DNA of 64,000 bases from Microbacterium abyssi (GCF_015277895.1 NZ_CP063815.1:2666001-2730000); one strand, 5' to 3'. Shown: positions 42,280-50,677, counted from the first letter of the stretch. Numbers and translations are program-made. The notes: generated from the letters alone by a model not told the origin.

Positions 42280-43830
42280 TCAGCACTCGATGACGTTGAC
42301 CGCGAGGCCGCCTTCGCTGGTCTCCTTGTACTTCGTCGACATGTCGGCCCCGGTCTGCCGCATCGTCTCGACGACGGCATCCAGCGACACGTAGTGCTCG
42401 CCGTCACCGCGCAGTGCGAGGCGTGCGGCGGTCACCGCGGTGGATGCCGCGATCGCATTGCGTTCGATGCACGGGATCTGCACGAGCCCGCCGATGGGAT
42501 CGCAGGTGAGCCCGAGGTGATGCTCCATGGCGATCTCGGCGGCGTTCTCGATCTGCCGGCTCGTGCCGCCCATCACCGCGGTCAGGCCACCCGCGGCCAT
42601 GGCACATGCGGAGCCGACCTCGGCCTGGCATCCGCCCTCCGCGCCGGAGATCGATGCATTCGCCTTGAAGAGGGAGCCGAGGGCGGTCGCGGTGAGCAGG
42701 AAGCGGCGGATGCCACGGCGGCGGTTCGCCTCGGCGATGTGCGCTTCAAAGTCCTCTTGCGGGTCGTTGAGCGAAGGAGGCGAAGCCTCCGCAGACGAAA
42801 CGGGCTGAGCGACCGAAGGGAGTCGAAGCCCTTCGCTCCCGCTGAAACCGAGGAGGGCGCTGCCGACCAGCTCGCCGTACGGCGTGACAGCGTTGCCGGA
42901 GCCGAGCCCCGAGTCGGCGAGGAACCGCCACCAGTACATCGCGACGGCGGGCAGGATGCCGGCGGCACCGTTCGTGGGGGCGGTGACCACGCGCCCGCCC
43001 GCGGCGTTCTCCTCGTTCACGGCGAGCGCGAACGCGCCGAGCCACTCGCCCGGGATCGCGGGAGCTCCCTCCGCCTCGATGGCGTCGAGCTGCTCGCGGA
43101 TCGCGCCGGCGCGACGCTTGACCTTGAGGATGCCGGGGAGCACCCCGTCGGCATGCAGACCGGCGTCTACGCATCCGGCCATGGCATCCCAGATCGCGTC
43201 GAGCCCGGCCGCGACCTCTGCCTCCGACCGCAGGGCCATCTCGTTCTCGCGGGCGATGTCGGCGATCGTGATGCCGCGCTCGTCACACAGCGCGATCAGC
43301 GAGGCGGCATCCGTGTAGTCGAGCGGGAAGCCGCCGGCGGCGATCTGCGCGTCTTCGCCGTCGCGGCGGATGAACCCGCCGCCGATCGAGTAGTACGTAT
43401 CCTCCACGAGAACGCCGCCATCGGCGCCGTGCGCACGGATCGTCATGGCATTCGGATGCCCTGGGAGCCGGGTACGCGGTGCGAACTCGATGTCGTCCTT
43501 AGCGAACGGCACGGCGTGCCTGCCTGCGATGAACAGGCGGCCGCCCTTGGGGAACGACGACCATGCGGCGCGGACCTCGTCCGGATCGCATGTCTCAGGC
43601 GTCAGGCCGCGAAGCCCTGCGACGACGGCATCAGGTGTGCCGTGCCCGATACCAGTGGCGCCGAGCGATCCGTACAGCGTGCAGGTCACGCGGGCCACGC
43701 CGGCCAGGCGTTCGTGAGCGGCGAGTCGCTGCGAGAAGTCGAGAGCTGCCCGCATCGGGCCCACCGTGTGGGAGCTGGATGGCCCCACGCCGATGGAGAA
43801 CAGATCGAAGGCCGAGACGTACGCAGTCAC
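42280..43830 (-). CDS. sdaA: L-serine ammonia-lyase (single-chain, iron-sulfur) with an in-frame repeat insertion
   Basis: A 516-residue type-2 L-serine dehydratase (serine to pyruvate and ammonia). It has the N-terminal beta domain with [16 protein letters not shown], and an alpha domain with cluster cysteines in [17 protein letters not shown] and [15 protein letters not shown]. The C-terminal Cys (GLAVNVIEC) is the tail that enters the active site in this family. E. coli SdaA is about 454 residues; the extra length includes 24 residues ([20 protein letters not shown] then LNDP) encoded by repeat unit 42761-42830. The frame is intact, so the enzyme may still be active. GTG 43830 has TAGCCT six bases upstream. 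Confidence 0.93.
   Translation of the reverse strand: MTAYVSAFDLFSIGVGPSSSHTVGPMRAALDFSQRLAAHERLAGVARVTCTLYGSLGATGIGHGTPDAVVAGLRGLTPETCDPDEVRAAWSSFPKGGRLFIAGRHAVPFAKDDIEFAPRTRLPGHPNAMTIRAHGADGGVLVEDTYYSIGGGFIRRDGEDAQIAAGGFPLDYTDAASLIALCDERGITIADIARENEMALRSEAEVAAGLDAIWDAMAGCVDAGLHADGVLPGILKVKRRAGAIREQLDAIEAEGAPAIPGEWLGAFALAVNEENAAGGRVVTAPTNGAAGILPAVAMYWWRFLADSGLGSGNAVTPYGELVGSALLGFSGSEGLRLPSVAQPVSSAEASPPSLNDPQEDFEAHIAEANRRRGIRRFLLTATALGSLFKANASISGAEGGCQAEVGSACAMAAGGLTAVMGGTSRQIENAAEIAMEHHLGLTCDPIGGLVQIPCIERNAIAASTAVTAARLALRGDGEHYVSLDAVVETMRQTGADMSTKYKETSEGGLAVNVIEC
42761..42830 (-). repeat. Dispersed repeat unit (copy 4) inside the sdaA coding sequence
   Basis: On the minus strand this 70-base segment reads GGCTTCGACTCC, then CGCTCAGCCCGTTTCGTCTG, a small GGAGGCTTCGCCTCC hairpin, and TTCGCTCAACGACCC. 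It is the same unit as the left half of copies 1-3. It interrupts sdaA without breaking the frame. Only one half of the two-armed element is present. Confidence 0.85.
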
Positions 43831-43884
43831 CCCTCCAGGCTACGCTGGCGCGCGGATCGGAGGCGCGCGGGGCGGAAACGAAAC

Positions 43885-43912
43885 GAGCCCCGTCGCTTTC
43901 GCGACGGGGCTC
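43885..43912 (-). terminator. Intrinsic terminator of the tRNA-Arg gene
   Basis: GAGCCCCGTCGC (43885-43896), loop TTTC and its exact complement (43901-43912) form a 12-bp stem. On the minus strand it is followed by a T-rich GTTTCGTTTCC. It lies 18 bases beyond the 3' end of the tRNA gene and is a textbook Rho-independent terminator. Confidence 0.9.
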
Positions 43913-43930
43913 TACTGTCTCAACACAGTG

Positions 43931-44003
43931 TGCGCCACAAGGGACTCGAACCCCTAACCTTCTGATCCGTAGTCAGATGCTCTATCCATTGAGCTAGTGG
44001 CGC
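43931..44003 (-). tRNA. tRNA-Arg (anticodon ACG)
   Basis: The 73-nt cloverleaf is complete. The acceptor stem is GCGCCAC/GTGGCGC with discriminator A. The D arm is GCTC/GAGC. The anticodon stem TCTGA/TCAGA encloses loop CTACGGA, giving anticodon ACG. The T arm is AGGGG-TTCGAGT-CCCTT. The CCA end is not encoded. A strong terminator follows. Wobble A34 is presumably deaminated to inosine to read CGU/CGC/CGA. Confidence 0.97.
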
Positions 44004-44078
44004 ATTCTTCGGCTCTGTTTCAGCGAAACGGGCCTCAGCAAGAATACATGACGGAGCGCGCGAACGCGAAACCGGCGA

Positions 44079-44639
44079 TCAGGAGGCCGCCTCGCGCTTA
44101 CGCTTGGCACGCTGCCGCGATGACAGCGCCTGCAGATCGACGAGGCGGAGCGCCTGCATCCGCGCCTCGCGCATGGTGGCGTAGTCGGGATCCTGCTCGG
44201 GGCGCATGCTCTCGACGACCAGCCGCCGGTCGAGGTTGCCGCGCACGTCGGCCCACGCGGCCTGGCGGGCGTCCTCGACGAGCACTCCGAGCTTCTCAGG
44301 GTCTTCGGCCATGGCCTTGAGGCGATCGGCGACGCCGGCGTACTGCCTGGCCCTGCGCCGGAGGTTGCGTACATCGCGATCGCGGTAGTCGTGCGTGCCC
44401 GCAGGGTCGGAGTAGCGCCCACGAGCGCGCTTGCGCAGCCGGACCATCGCGTCGGCAGCCTGCTCGGACTCGGCCGCCATCGCCAGAAGGGCTTGACGGG
44501 CATCATCGACGTACTTGTCGGAGTCGAAGACACCGCCCTTGGCGATCGTTCCGACGAGGATCTGGTTCTTCAGCGTCAAGCGCGCGGCAGCCGTCGCGAT
44601 CGCGACACCTTCCGCGATGGCATCCGCTGTTCGTCCCAC
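44079..44639 (-). CDS. Conserved hypothetical helical protein
   Basis: A 186-residue charged, largely alpha-helical protein (ADAIAEGVAIATAAARLTLKNQ, RLRKRARGRYSDPAGTHDYRDRDVRNLRRRARQYAGVADRLKAM). It ends in a basic tail. There is no signal peptide or membrane helix, and the function is not recognised. GTG 44639 follows AGGAGG by five bases; the open frame upstream runs antisense through the neighbouring SDR gene and is not coding. Confidence 0.65.
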   Translation of the reverse strand: MGRTADAIAEGVAIATAAARLTLKNQILVGTIAKGGVFDSDKYVDDARQALLAMAAESEQAADAMVRLRKRARGRYSDPAGTHDYRDRDVRNLRRRARQYAGVADRLKAMAEDPEKLGVLVEDARQAAWADVRGNLDRRLVVESMRPEQDPDYATMREARMQALRLVDLQALSSRQRAKRKREAAS

Positions 44640-44765
44640 CACGACCTCCTGATCTGATCGTATCGTTCCCCACCGACGCGAGTCTCGGCCAGAATGGAAC
44701 CAGACAGGTTCTCCCCACCTGCAATGACGCGAGGCATGGACCCGACCGTGCCAGGAGGAGGATGC

Positions 44766-45602
44766 ATGCGACGGCTCACCCTCGCCGGCAGCACCACAGT
44801 GATCACGGGTGCCGCCAGCGGCATGGGCGCGGAGATCGCTCGGCAGCTGTCCGCCGCCGGCGCACACCTCGCGCTGCTCGATCACAACGCTGAGGCGCTC
44901 GCATCCATCGCGGCCGAGCTGCCCGGCGCGGTCAGCACGCACGTCGTCGACCTGAGCGACGACGTCGCCGCCTTCGCCGCAGTCGCCGACGTGACTGCCG
45001 CACATCCCCGGATCAACGCGCTGATCACCTGCGCCGGGTCCTCGATGCTCGGCAGCCTCGAGCAGCTGACGATGGAGGAGATGCGCTGGCTGATCGATGT
45101 GAACCTGTGGGGCACCGTGTCCGTCACGAAGGCCCTGCTGCCCGCGCTCAGGGCCGCGCCGGCTGCGCACATCACCCACATGTCCAGCGTCTACGCGCTG
45201 GCCGCTCCCGCCGGGCGCATCCCGTACGCGATGAGCAAATTCGCGGTACGCGGCTTCTCCGAGGCTCTGCGCCACGAACTGGAGGGCAGCTCCGTGACGG
45301 TCGGCGCGCTCTACCCGGCGGGCGTGCGCACCGGGATCATCCTGCACGGCCGTTACGCCGCCGCGATCGACCCTGCGGTCGCCGCGCGGGCCGCATCGGC
45401 GCAGGCCGCGATGTACCACACCGAACCGATGGATGCCGCGGCGCAGATCATCCGCGCCACCGAACGCCGGAAAGCGCGCACGATGATCGGACGCGAAGCG
45501 CGACTCGTCGACCTGATCGTGCGCCTGTCGCCGGTCGGGTACTGGCGTGCGATGCGCAGTACGCTGCGCCAGGCGACCGACACCACCACGCCGGTGGCGT
45601 GA
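44766..45602 (+). CDS. Short-chain dehydrogenase/reductase
   Basis: A 278-residue classical SDR with TGAASGMG, the NAG-equivalent ITCAGSS, and the Ser and Tyr-x3-Lys of THMSSVYALAAPAGRIPYAMSKFAVRGFSEALRHE (here as SSVYALAA and YAMSKFAVRG). The substrate is unknown. The ATG at 44766 has AGGAGGAGG before it. It ends two bases before the convergent GntR gene. Confidence 0.9.
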   Translation: MRRLTLAGSTTVITGAASGMGAEIARQLSAAGAHLALLDHNAEALASIAAELPGAVSTHVVDLSDDVAAFAAVADVTAAHPRINALITCAGSSMLGSLEQLTMEEMRWLIDVNLWGTVSVTKALLPALRAAPAAHITHMSSVYALAAPAGRIPYAMSKFAVRGFSEALRHELEGSSVTVGALYPAGVRTGIILHGRYAAAIDPAVAARAASAQAAMYHTEPMDAAAQIIRATERRKARTMIGREARLVDLIVRLSPVGYWRAMRSTLRQATDTTTPVA

Positions 45603-45604
45603 GA

Positions 45605-46282
45605 TCAGAGGGTCGACGCCGACCCGGCTCCGAAGCGGCGTTCGGCCGCAGCCGCGCCCGCCGCGAGGTGCTCGGCGAGCAGACGGCGCACGAGGTCCGC
45701 ATCACGGGCCTCGATGGCTTCGAAGAGCTCCCGATGGGAGACGGCCATCGAGTGCGGATCCTGATGCAGCCCGAAGATCCACTTCAGACGAGTCGCGAAG
45801 ACGCCGGCGAGTTCGGTGAGCACATCATTGCCTGCGAGCACGGCCATGTACGAGTGGAAATCTCCCGCGGCTGCCTGCGATGCGGCCGGGTCGCCGTCGT
45901 GCGCTGCCCGCTCTTCGCGCTCCAGCACCCGGCGCAATCCGTCGAGCCCCGCCTCGTCGTGGCGCTCGGCTGCGTACACGAACAGCATGGTCTCGATCGG
46001 CGCGCGGACCTCCGCGAAGTCGCGCACGTCATCCAGCGTGTATTCGCGGACGACCGCCCACGTCCGGGGGCGCGCGACGACGATACCCTCCGTGACGAGG
46101 GTGCGGATCGCCTCGCGGACGGGAAGTCGCGACACGCTGAGTTGCGCGGCGATGTCGCGTTCCACCAGCCGTGAGCCCGGACGTCTGCGGCCGAGAACGA
46201 TGTCATCGCGCAGCTGACGTGCCACCCGGGCGGACTCCAACTCCGCAGATCTCTCCCCCATCCGAGCAATTGTGCCACTCAT
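45605..46282 (-). CDS. GntR-family regulator, FadR/FCD subgroup
   Basis: A 225-residue regulator. The N-terminal winged helix is QLRDDIVLGRRRPGSRLVERDIAAQLSVSRLPVREAIRTL (blocks GSRLVERDIAAQLSVS, PVREAIRTL), followed by an all-helical FCD ligand domain with RAPIETMLFVYAAERHDEAG, DFHSYMAVLAGN and HRELFEAIEARD. The metal-binding His residues of FCD domains are present (FHSYM, SHRELF). The likely ligand is a small carboxylate. The start is ATG 46282, though 46261 is possible. It probably represses itself and perhaps neighbours. Confidence 0.9.
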   Translation of the reverse strand: MSGTIARMGERSAELESARVARQLRDDIVLGRRRPGSRLVERDIAAQLSVSRLPVREAIRTLVTEGIVVARPRTWAVVREYTLDDVRDFAEVRAPIETMLFVYAAERHDEAGLDGLRRVLEREERAAHDGDPAASQAAAGDFHSYMAVLAGNDVLTELAGVFATRLKWIFGLHQDPHSMAVSHRELFEAIEARDADLVRRLLAEHLAAGAAAAERRFGAGSASTL

Positions 46283-46310
46283 CTGCGCATTGGCACAGGT
46301 TTGGTATACC
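46272..46310. promoter_or_regulatory. Dyad sites at the GntR gene start
   Basis: TGTGCCA and TTGGCACA (46271-46277 and 46290-46297) form an inverted repeat around the predicted start codon. A perfect GGTATACC palindrome lies at 46303-46310 within TTGGTATACCGG, resembling the TGGTNNACCA-type sites of FCD regulators. Autoregulation is inferred. Confidence 0.5.
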
Positions 46311-46337
46311 GGGGGCACTTTCCCGGCCTCGCCGCGA

Positions 46338-47210
46338 TCACACGCGTGTCAACCGACCGGCAGGCAGCGTTCCCACCGCGACAGGGCGCCCCCGCGTATG
46401 GGCCCACTGGCTCCACGACCCCGGGTAGACCCGGGCCGAGATGCCGGCGTGCTCCAGCGCGAGCGCGGCATGCATCGCCGCGACCCCCGAACCGCAGTAC
46501 ACGGCCACCTCGGTACCGGCATCCACCCCTGCCGTGGCGAAGAGCCGCTGCAGCGCCTCGGGGCGGTGCAAGCGCCCGTCGGCCGCGACCGTCGCCATGG
46601 CCGGGAGGTTCACCGCACCGGGGATGTGCCCGCCGATCGGATCGCTGGTGTTGTGGGCGCCGCTGTACTGTTCCGGGGTGCGGACGTCCAGCAGCACGCC
46701 GCGTGCGGCGAAACTGTCGACGTCGTCTATGCCGACGGCGTCGGCGGACGCATCGAGCACGAGGGTCACGCCGCCGGGCGGCGGCCGCACATCGCCGTGC
46801 TCGAGCGGAAGCTCCTCGGCCGCCCACGACCTGAGGCCGCCGTCGAGCACCCGCACGTCGACCCCGGTACGACGCAGCAGCCACCACAGCCGTGCGGCCG
46901 GGACGCTGCGGTTGTCGTCGTAAGCCACGACGACGTCGCCGTCGTCGAGTCCCCAGCCGCGCGCGGCGCGCTGCAGATCGACGAGGGGCGGCAGTGGATG
47001 CCGGCCCTCCTGCGGCTGGCCACGATGAGCGAGCTCGTGCTCGAGGTCCACATACACCGCGCCGGGTAGGTGCGCGCGGACGTAGTCCGGACGCCCCTCC
47101 GGCCGGTCGAGCCGCCAACGCACGTCGAGCAGCCGCACCGGCGGTCCGGTGCGTTGCTCGGCGACGCGCTGCAGGTGCAGCAGCTGCGCGACGCTGACCA
47201 GGTGGCTCAT
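46338..47210 (-). CDS. Thiosulfate/mercaptopyruvate sulfurtransferase (two rhodanese domains)
   Basis: A 290-residue SseA-like sulfurtransferase. It has two rhodanese domains; the first is inactive-looking (VVAYDDNRS instead of the Cys loop) and the second carries catalytic Cys239 in VAVYCGSGVAA. Typical DVRWRLDRPEGRPDYVRAHLPGAVYVD-like and DVRTPEQYSG motifs are present (as DVRWRLDRPEG, HLPGAVYVD). It transfers sulfane sulfur to cyanide or thiols. Tandem 20-mers lie upstream at 47261-47320. Confidence 0.92.
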   Translation of the reverse strand: MSHLVSVAQLLHLQRVAEQRTGPPVRLLDVRWRLDRPEGRPDYVRAHLPGAVYVDLEHELAHRGQPQEGRHPLPPLVDLQRAARGWGLDDGDVVVAYDDNRSVPAARLWWLLRRTGVDVRVLDGGLRSWAAEELPLEHGDVRPPPGGVTLVLDASADAVGIDDVDSFAARGVLLDVRTPEQYSGAHNTSDPIGGHIPGAVNLPAMATVAADGRLHRPEALQRLFATAGVDAGTEVAVYCGSGVAAMHAALALEHAGISARVYPGSWSQWAHTRGRPVAVGTLPAGRLTRV

Positions 47211-47260
47211 GCCCTCAGCATCCGCATTCGCAGAAGTGTCGTCATCCCGCGATGACACAG

Positions 47261-47320
47261 ATGTTCACGGGGCGACACGCAGGTTCACGGGGCGACACGC
47301 AAGGTAACGCGGCGCCCCGT
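47261..47320. repeat. Tandem 20-base direct repeats upstream of the rhodanese gene
   Basis: Units at 47261-47280 (ATGTTCACGGGGCGACACGC) and 47281-47300 (AGGTTCACGGGGCGACACGC) differ at one base. A third, degenerate unit occupies 47301-47320 (AAGGTAACG and onwards). The 20-base period is two helical turns, and each unit starts with GTTCAC, so this could be a binding array for an OmpR/PhoP-type regulator rather than a mere duplication. Confidence 0.7.
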
Positions 47321-47325
47321 CTCTG

Positions 47326-47967
47326 TCAGGGGAGCCGGTTCGCGCGGGCGAGGTTCTCCCTGAGCTCGGCGGCGTTCTGGCGGACCACGTAAGCCGGACG
47401 ATCCCGCTCCACCCGCCATGACTCGCGGAGCGGCCCGACGTTCACGGTGTCGAATCCGAGCTCGTCGTAGAACGAGGTGACGAATTCGACGGCCTCGTCG
47501 AAATCGCTCGCAGTCGCGAGGGCTCGGCGATCCTCCGCGCCGGCCGGTGCACCGTCCGTCGTGATCTCACCCGAGCGGATCTGGTTGAACGCCTTCACGA
47601 CCTTCGAGGTCGGCAGGTGCTCCTGAAGCAGCTCGGAGGTCGTCGTCTCGCCCTTGTCCAGCGCGTCGATGTGCCCGTCCCGCTCGAAGTAGTAGTTGTT
47701 GGTGTCGAGCACGATCTTCCCGGCAAGGGGTTCGACCGGCACCTTCGACAGCGCATGCAACGGCACCGTCACCACGACCACGTCGCCGGCCGCGCCCGCT
47801 TCCGCCGATGTCGCCGCGCGTGCACGAGGCCCGAGCTCTGCGACGAGATCGCTCAGCGTCTCCGGCCCGCGCGAGTTCGAGATCACGACGTCGTAGCCGT
47901 GCGCCACGGCCGCGCGAGCGACCTGGCTGCCGATGTGTCCTGCACCGATGATTCCGAGAGTTGTCAT
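47326..47967 (-). CDS. NADP-binding F420-dependent-reductase-like protein
   Basis: A 213-residue Rossmann protein of the NPD/F420-dependent NADP reductase-like group. It begins MTTLGIIGAGHIGSQVARAAVAHG and continues with VVISNSRGPETL, the NADP phosphate-binding S-R-G pattern. KIVLDTNNYYFERDG and SKVVKAFNQIRSGEI are family motifs. The exact redox partner is not determinable. It is monocistronic; the start is ATG 47967. Confidence 0.88.
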   Translation of the reverse strand: MTTLGIIGAGHIGSQVARAAVAHGYDVVISNSRGPETLSDLVAELGPRARAATSAEAGAAGDVVVVTVPLHALSKVPVEPLAGKIVLDTNNYYFERDGHIDALDKGETTTSELLQEHLPTSKVVKAFNQIRSGEITTDGAPAGAEDRRALATASDFDEAVEFVTSFYDELGFDTVNVGPLRESWRVERDRPAYVVRQNAAELRENLARANRLP

Positions 47968-48002
47968 GCGAGGGACAACGTGCCCGGAGCGCGAGTATTC
48001 CG

Positions 48003-48446
48003 TCAGGCGAGCTTGCGCAGAGCGTCTTCAGCGGCGACCCAGGCGAGCATCGCGCACTTGACCCTGGCGACGTAGCGCGAGACGCTGCCGAGCGCCGCGG
48101 CATCGCCGAGCAGCTCCTCGTCCGGCTCGATCTTGCCTCGCGAACGCATCGCCTCGCGGAACGACTCGATGCGCTTCTCGATCTCGGGCACGGTCATGCC
48201 CTCGACGAGTTCGGCGAACAGCGACGCCGACGCCTGCGAGATCGCGCAGCCATGGCCCTCCCACGCGATCGCCTCGATGGTGCCGTCGGCGCCCGGGTGC
48301 ACCTGCAGGGTGATCTCGTCGCCGCAGGTGGGGTTCAGCTGATGCGACTGCGCCGCGACCTCGTCGCGCAGGCCGAACCCGTGCGGGGTGCGGGAGTGGT
48401 CGAGGATCAGCTCCTGGTACAGGTTCTGCAGGTCACTGGAGGTCAT
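48003..48446 (-). CDS. sufU: SufU-type Fe-S assembly sulfur relay protein
   Basis: A 147-residue SufU/IscU-fold protein. The three zinc or cluster cysteines are Cys41 (NPTCGDEI), Cys67 (GHGCAIS) and Cys131 (RVKCAMLAW), with Asp43. The insertion between the second and third Cys is the SufU hallmark. It accepts persulfide from SufS for iron-sulfur cluster building. The ATG overlaps the sufS stop by four bases. Confidence 0.95.
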   Translation of the reverse strand: MTSSDLQNLYQELILDHSRTPHGFGLRDEVAAQSHQLNPTCGDEITLQVHPGADGTIEAIAWEGHGCAISQASASLFAELVEGMTVPEIEKRIESFREAMRSRGKIEPDEELLGDAAALGSVSRYVARVKCAMLAWVAAEDALRKLA

Positions 48447-49738
48447 GAGCGCACTCCGAAGAATTCGATCGTGGCGGCGACGCCGTCGAGGAAGGCATCG
48501 ACCTCGGCCTCGGTCGAGTACAGGTAGGTGCTCGCCCTGGTGGACGAGGTGACGCCGAGCCGACGGTGCAACGGCTGTGCGCAGTGATGGCCCACCCGCA
48601 CGGCGATGCCGCGGTCGTCGAGGAACTGCCCGACGTCGTGCGAGTGGATGCCGGGGATGTCGAAGCTCGCGAGCCCGACCCGCGGCAGGTCGATGCCGGC
48701 GCCGAGAACCCGGACGCCGTCGATCGCGGTGAGCCCGTCGACGAGCCGCTGCCCGAGTGCCGCCTCGTGCGCGGCGATGCGCGGCATCCCGACCCCGCTC
48801 AGGTAGTCGATCGCGGCCGCGAGCGCGACGGCCTGCGACACCCGCTGGGTGCCGGCCTCGAAGCGCTGCGGCGGGGGCAGGTACTCGGCCTGGGTCGTCG
48901 TCACCGTGGTGATCATGGACCCGCCGGTGAGGAACGGCGGCATGGCTTCGAGCAGCTCGCGGCGACCGTACAGGGCGCCGATGCCGGTGGGTCCGAGCAT
49001 CTTGTGTCCGGAGAGCACGGCGAAGTCGACGCCGAGCGCATGCACGTCGAGCGGCAGGTGCGGGGCCGACTGGCAGGCGTCCAGCAGCACGAGCGCACCG
49101 ACCTCGCGGGCTGCGGCGACCAGCTGCTCGATCGGGTTGATGACACCGAGCACGTTCGAGACGTGGGTGACGGCGACGAGCCTGGTCCGATCGCCGATCG
49201 GTGCGTCGCCCAAGCGCAGTGCGCCGTCGTCATCGACAGGGATGATGCGCAACGTCGCACCGGTGCGGGCGGCGAGCTCCTGCCACGGGATGAGGTTGGC
49301 GTGATGCTCCATCTCGGTGGTGACGATCTCGTCGCCGGGGCCGAGGCGGAAGCGATCGGCGACGGCACCGCCACGCCCGGCGGTGGCGTTCGAGAACGCG
49401 TAGGCGACGAGGTTGATCGCCTCGGTGGCGTTGGAGGTCCAGACGATCTCGTCGTCTCCGGCGCCGACGAAGCCGGCGAGCGTGCCGCGGGCGTCCTCGA
49501 ACACCTCGGTCGCCTCAGCGGCGAGGGTGTGCGCGCCGCGGTGGACAGCGGAGTTCAGCGTCGAGGCGAACTCGCGTTCGGCATCCAGCACCGCGAACGG
49601 GCGCTGCGACGTGGCCCCGGAGTCGAGATAGACGAGCGGATGCCCGTTCACCTGCGTGTGCAGGATCGGGAAGTCCTCCCGGAGCCGGACGATGTCGGTC
49701 TCAGCGAGAGGAGCGTCTGCGGTCGTGGGCGAGCTCAT
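48443..49738 (-). CDS. sufS: Cysteine desulfurase SufS
   Basis: A 431-residue PLP enzyme that takes sulfur from cysteine. PLP-Lys246 lies in VLSGHKMLGPTGIG. His145/146 lies in TEMEHHANLIPW. The active-site Cys386 is in RVGHHCAQPL on the short loop of group II desulfurases. It is coupled to sufU (ATGA overlap). The remaining suf genes (B, C, D, R) are not in the window, so this is a split locus. Confidence 0.96.
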   Translation of the reverse strand: MSSPTTADAPLAETDIVRLREDFPILHTQVNGHPLVYLDSGATSQRPFAVLDAEREFASTLNSAVHRGAHTLAAEATEVFEDARGTLAGFVGAGDDEIVWTSNATEAINLVAYAFSNATAGRGGAVADRFRLGPGDEIVTTEMEHHANLIPWQELAARTGATLRIIPVDDDGALRLGDAPIGDRTRLVAVTHVSNVLGVINPIEQLVAAAREVGALVLLDACQSAPHLPLDVHALGVDFAVLSGHKMLGPTGIGALYGRRELLEAMPPFLTGGSMITTVTTTQAEYLPPPQRFEAGTQRVSQAVALAAAIDYLSGVGMPRIAAHEAALGQRLVDGLTAIDGVRVLGAGIDLPRVGLASFDIPGIHSHDVGQFLDDRGIAVRVGHHCAQPLHRRLGVTSSTRASTYLYSTEAEVDAFLDGVAATIEFFGVRS

Positions 49739-49800
49739 CCTTCAAGGATCTCACCTGCCGGAGCACCCGGGGCGGCTGGCTCGGGTGAACGGCTCACGCG

Positions 49801-49849
49801 GGATGCGTTTCGCCGGTTCCGACCGCGCCATAACCGGCGAGATGCATCC
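49801..49849 (-). terminator. Hairpin downstream of the small acidic protein gene
   Basis: GGATGC...CGCCGGTT (49801-49806, 49811-49818) pairs with AACCGGCG...GCATCC (49832-49839, 49844-49849) with a symmetric 4-nt internal loop and a 13-nt apical loop. It lies between the acidic ORF and sufS, both on the minus strand. Confidence 0.6.
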
Positions 49850-49868
49850 AGCATCCGTGCCGCGGAAC

Positions 49869-50078
49869 TCAGGCCGGAGAGTCGTCCGGGTCGAGCGTCT
49901 TGAGCATGTCCTTCTCGACCTCGTTGTCGGCGTCGAGTTGCTCCTCGGTCGTGTCGTCCCCGCCCAGCGGCGCGTCGTCGCCGCCTCCTGGCGTGTCACC
50001 GCTCCCGGCTCCGGCGACGCTCGCTGCGGTGTCTTCGGGGCGGCTTTCCTCTGCGGGATCCGGTCGATGCTCGTCCAT
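49869..50078 (-). CDS. Small acidic disordered protein
   Basis: A 69-residue protein, MDEHRPDPAEESRPEDTAAS then Gly/Asp-rich sequence ending DNEVEKDMLKTLDPDDSPA. It is strongly acidic and low in hydrophobic residues, so probably disordered. TAGCGT six bases before the ATG supports a real leaderless gene. The function is unknown. Confidence 0.6.
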   Translation of the reverse strand: MDEHRPDPAEESRPEDTAASVAGAGSGDTPGGGDDAPLGGDDTTEEQLDADNEVEKDMLKTLDPDDSPA

Positions 50079-50138
50079 ACCCGCACGCTACGCCCGAAAC
50101 CTCCGGAGCGCCATGCTCACGCGCGGCTCGCACTGGAT

Positions 50139-50192
50139 GCTGTATGCCTTCGGCCGGTATGCGGCACGCAGAACCGGCGAAAGGTATACAGC
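50139..50192 (-). terminator. Long imperfect hairpin after the small membrane protein gene
   Basis: GCTGTAT (50139-50145) pairs with ATACAGC (50186-50192), CCTT with AAGG (50047-50050 region: 50147-50150 with 50181-50184), and GCCGGT (50153-50158) with ACCGGC (50173-50178). The loop is ATGCGGCACGCAGA. It is positioned as the terminator of the minus-strand gene at 50219. Confidence 0.6.
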
Positions 50193-50218
50193 ACCCCGCC
50201 AGGCGCGCGGCGCGGGCG

Positions 50219-50551
50219 TCAGGCGGCGGTGCGCTCGTTCTTGATCAGGATGCCGGCGGCGATGAAGACCAGCGCGGCGACGAACTGCGCACCGACCCAC
50301 ACCCATCCGGTGAAACCGAACGGGTAGACGGGGTTCCAGATCACCGCGATCGCGACGAAGACGACCGTCCACCACCACTGCCGCGCCTGCCAGGCGAACC
50401 ACGCCACGACGAGCGCGAGGATCGCGACGAGGAACAGGATGATCGTCGCGACGAGGCCCTCGGTGAACAGCGGGGAGAGGAACAGCGCGATCGCGGCGAG
50501 AATCCCAGGAGCAAGCGCGTTGCGCTGCGTCTGCGGGGTGGGAGAAGCCAT
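50219..50551 (-). CDS. Small four-helix membrane protein (DUF6804-like)
   Basis: A 110-residue protein with four hydrophobic segments (ALAPGILAAIALFLSPLF, VATIILFLVAILALVVAWFAW, WWTVVFVAIAVIWNPVYPF, VGAQFVAALVFIAAGILI). The WNPVYPF motif is typical of a small uncharacterised membrane family I believe is DUF6804. It is divergent from helR. The start is ATG 50551 (MASPTPQTQ). Confidence 0.8.
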   Translation of the reverse strand: MASPTPQTQRNALAPGILAAIALFLSPLFTEGLVATIILFLVAILALVVAWFAWQARQWWWTVVFVAIAVIWNPVYPFGFTGWVWVGAQFVAALVFIAAGILIKNERTAA

Positions 50552-50590
50552 GCGTCCATCTTCCCGCACTTCCAGTTTACCGGTCGGGTG

Positions 50591-50626
50591 GGGGCTTGCG
50601 GCAAGGGCCCCTGCGGGGCGCATACT
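50591..50626 (+). promoter_or_regulatory. Rifamycin-associated element (RAE) and promoter of helR
   Basis: GGGGCTTGCGGCAAGGGCC, starting at 50591, matches the published RAE, a 19-bp partly palindromic element GGGGCTTGCGGCAAGGCCC found upstream of rifamycin-inducible genes in actinobacteria. CATACT at 50621-50626 is a plausible -10. The predicted start site falls near 50633, close to a GTG at 50635. Confidence 0.85.
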
Positions 50627-50677
50627 TGTCGATCGTGCGCAGCGAGACGCGTCCTGCGCACCCGGATCGGAGCCCTC

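Noticed and set aside
42280..43830. sdaA as a pseudogene because of the repeat insertion
   Set aside because: The reading frame is unbroken and all cluster cysteines and the C-terminal Cys are present, so it is treated as a functional gene with an insert.
44640..45419. Extension of the 44079 frame to 446 codons
   Set aside because: The upstream part is antisense to a clear SDR gene. A GTG with an AGGAGG ribosome site at 44639 is the better start.
47261..47320. Possible CRISPR array
   Set aside because: There are two adjacent 20-mers and a degenerate third with no spacers, and no cas genes are in the window.
50144..50677. Extension of the helR frame to 901 codons
   Set aside because: It crosses the divergent small membrane protein gene and the RAE promoter; HelR similarity begins near 50678.
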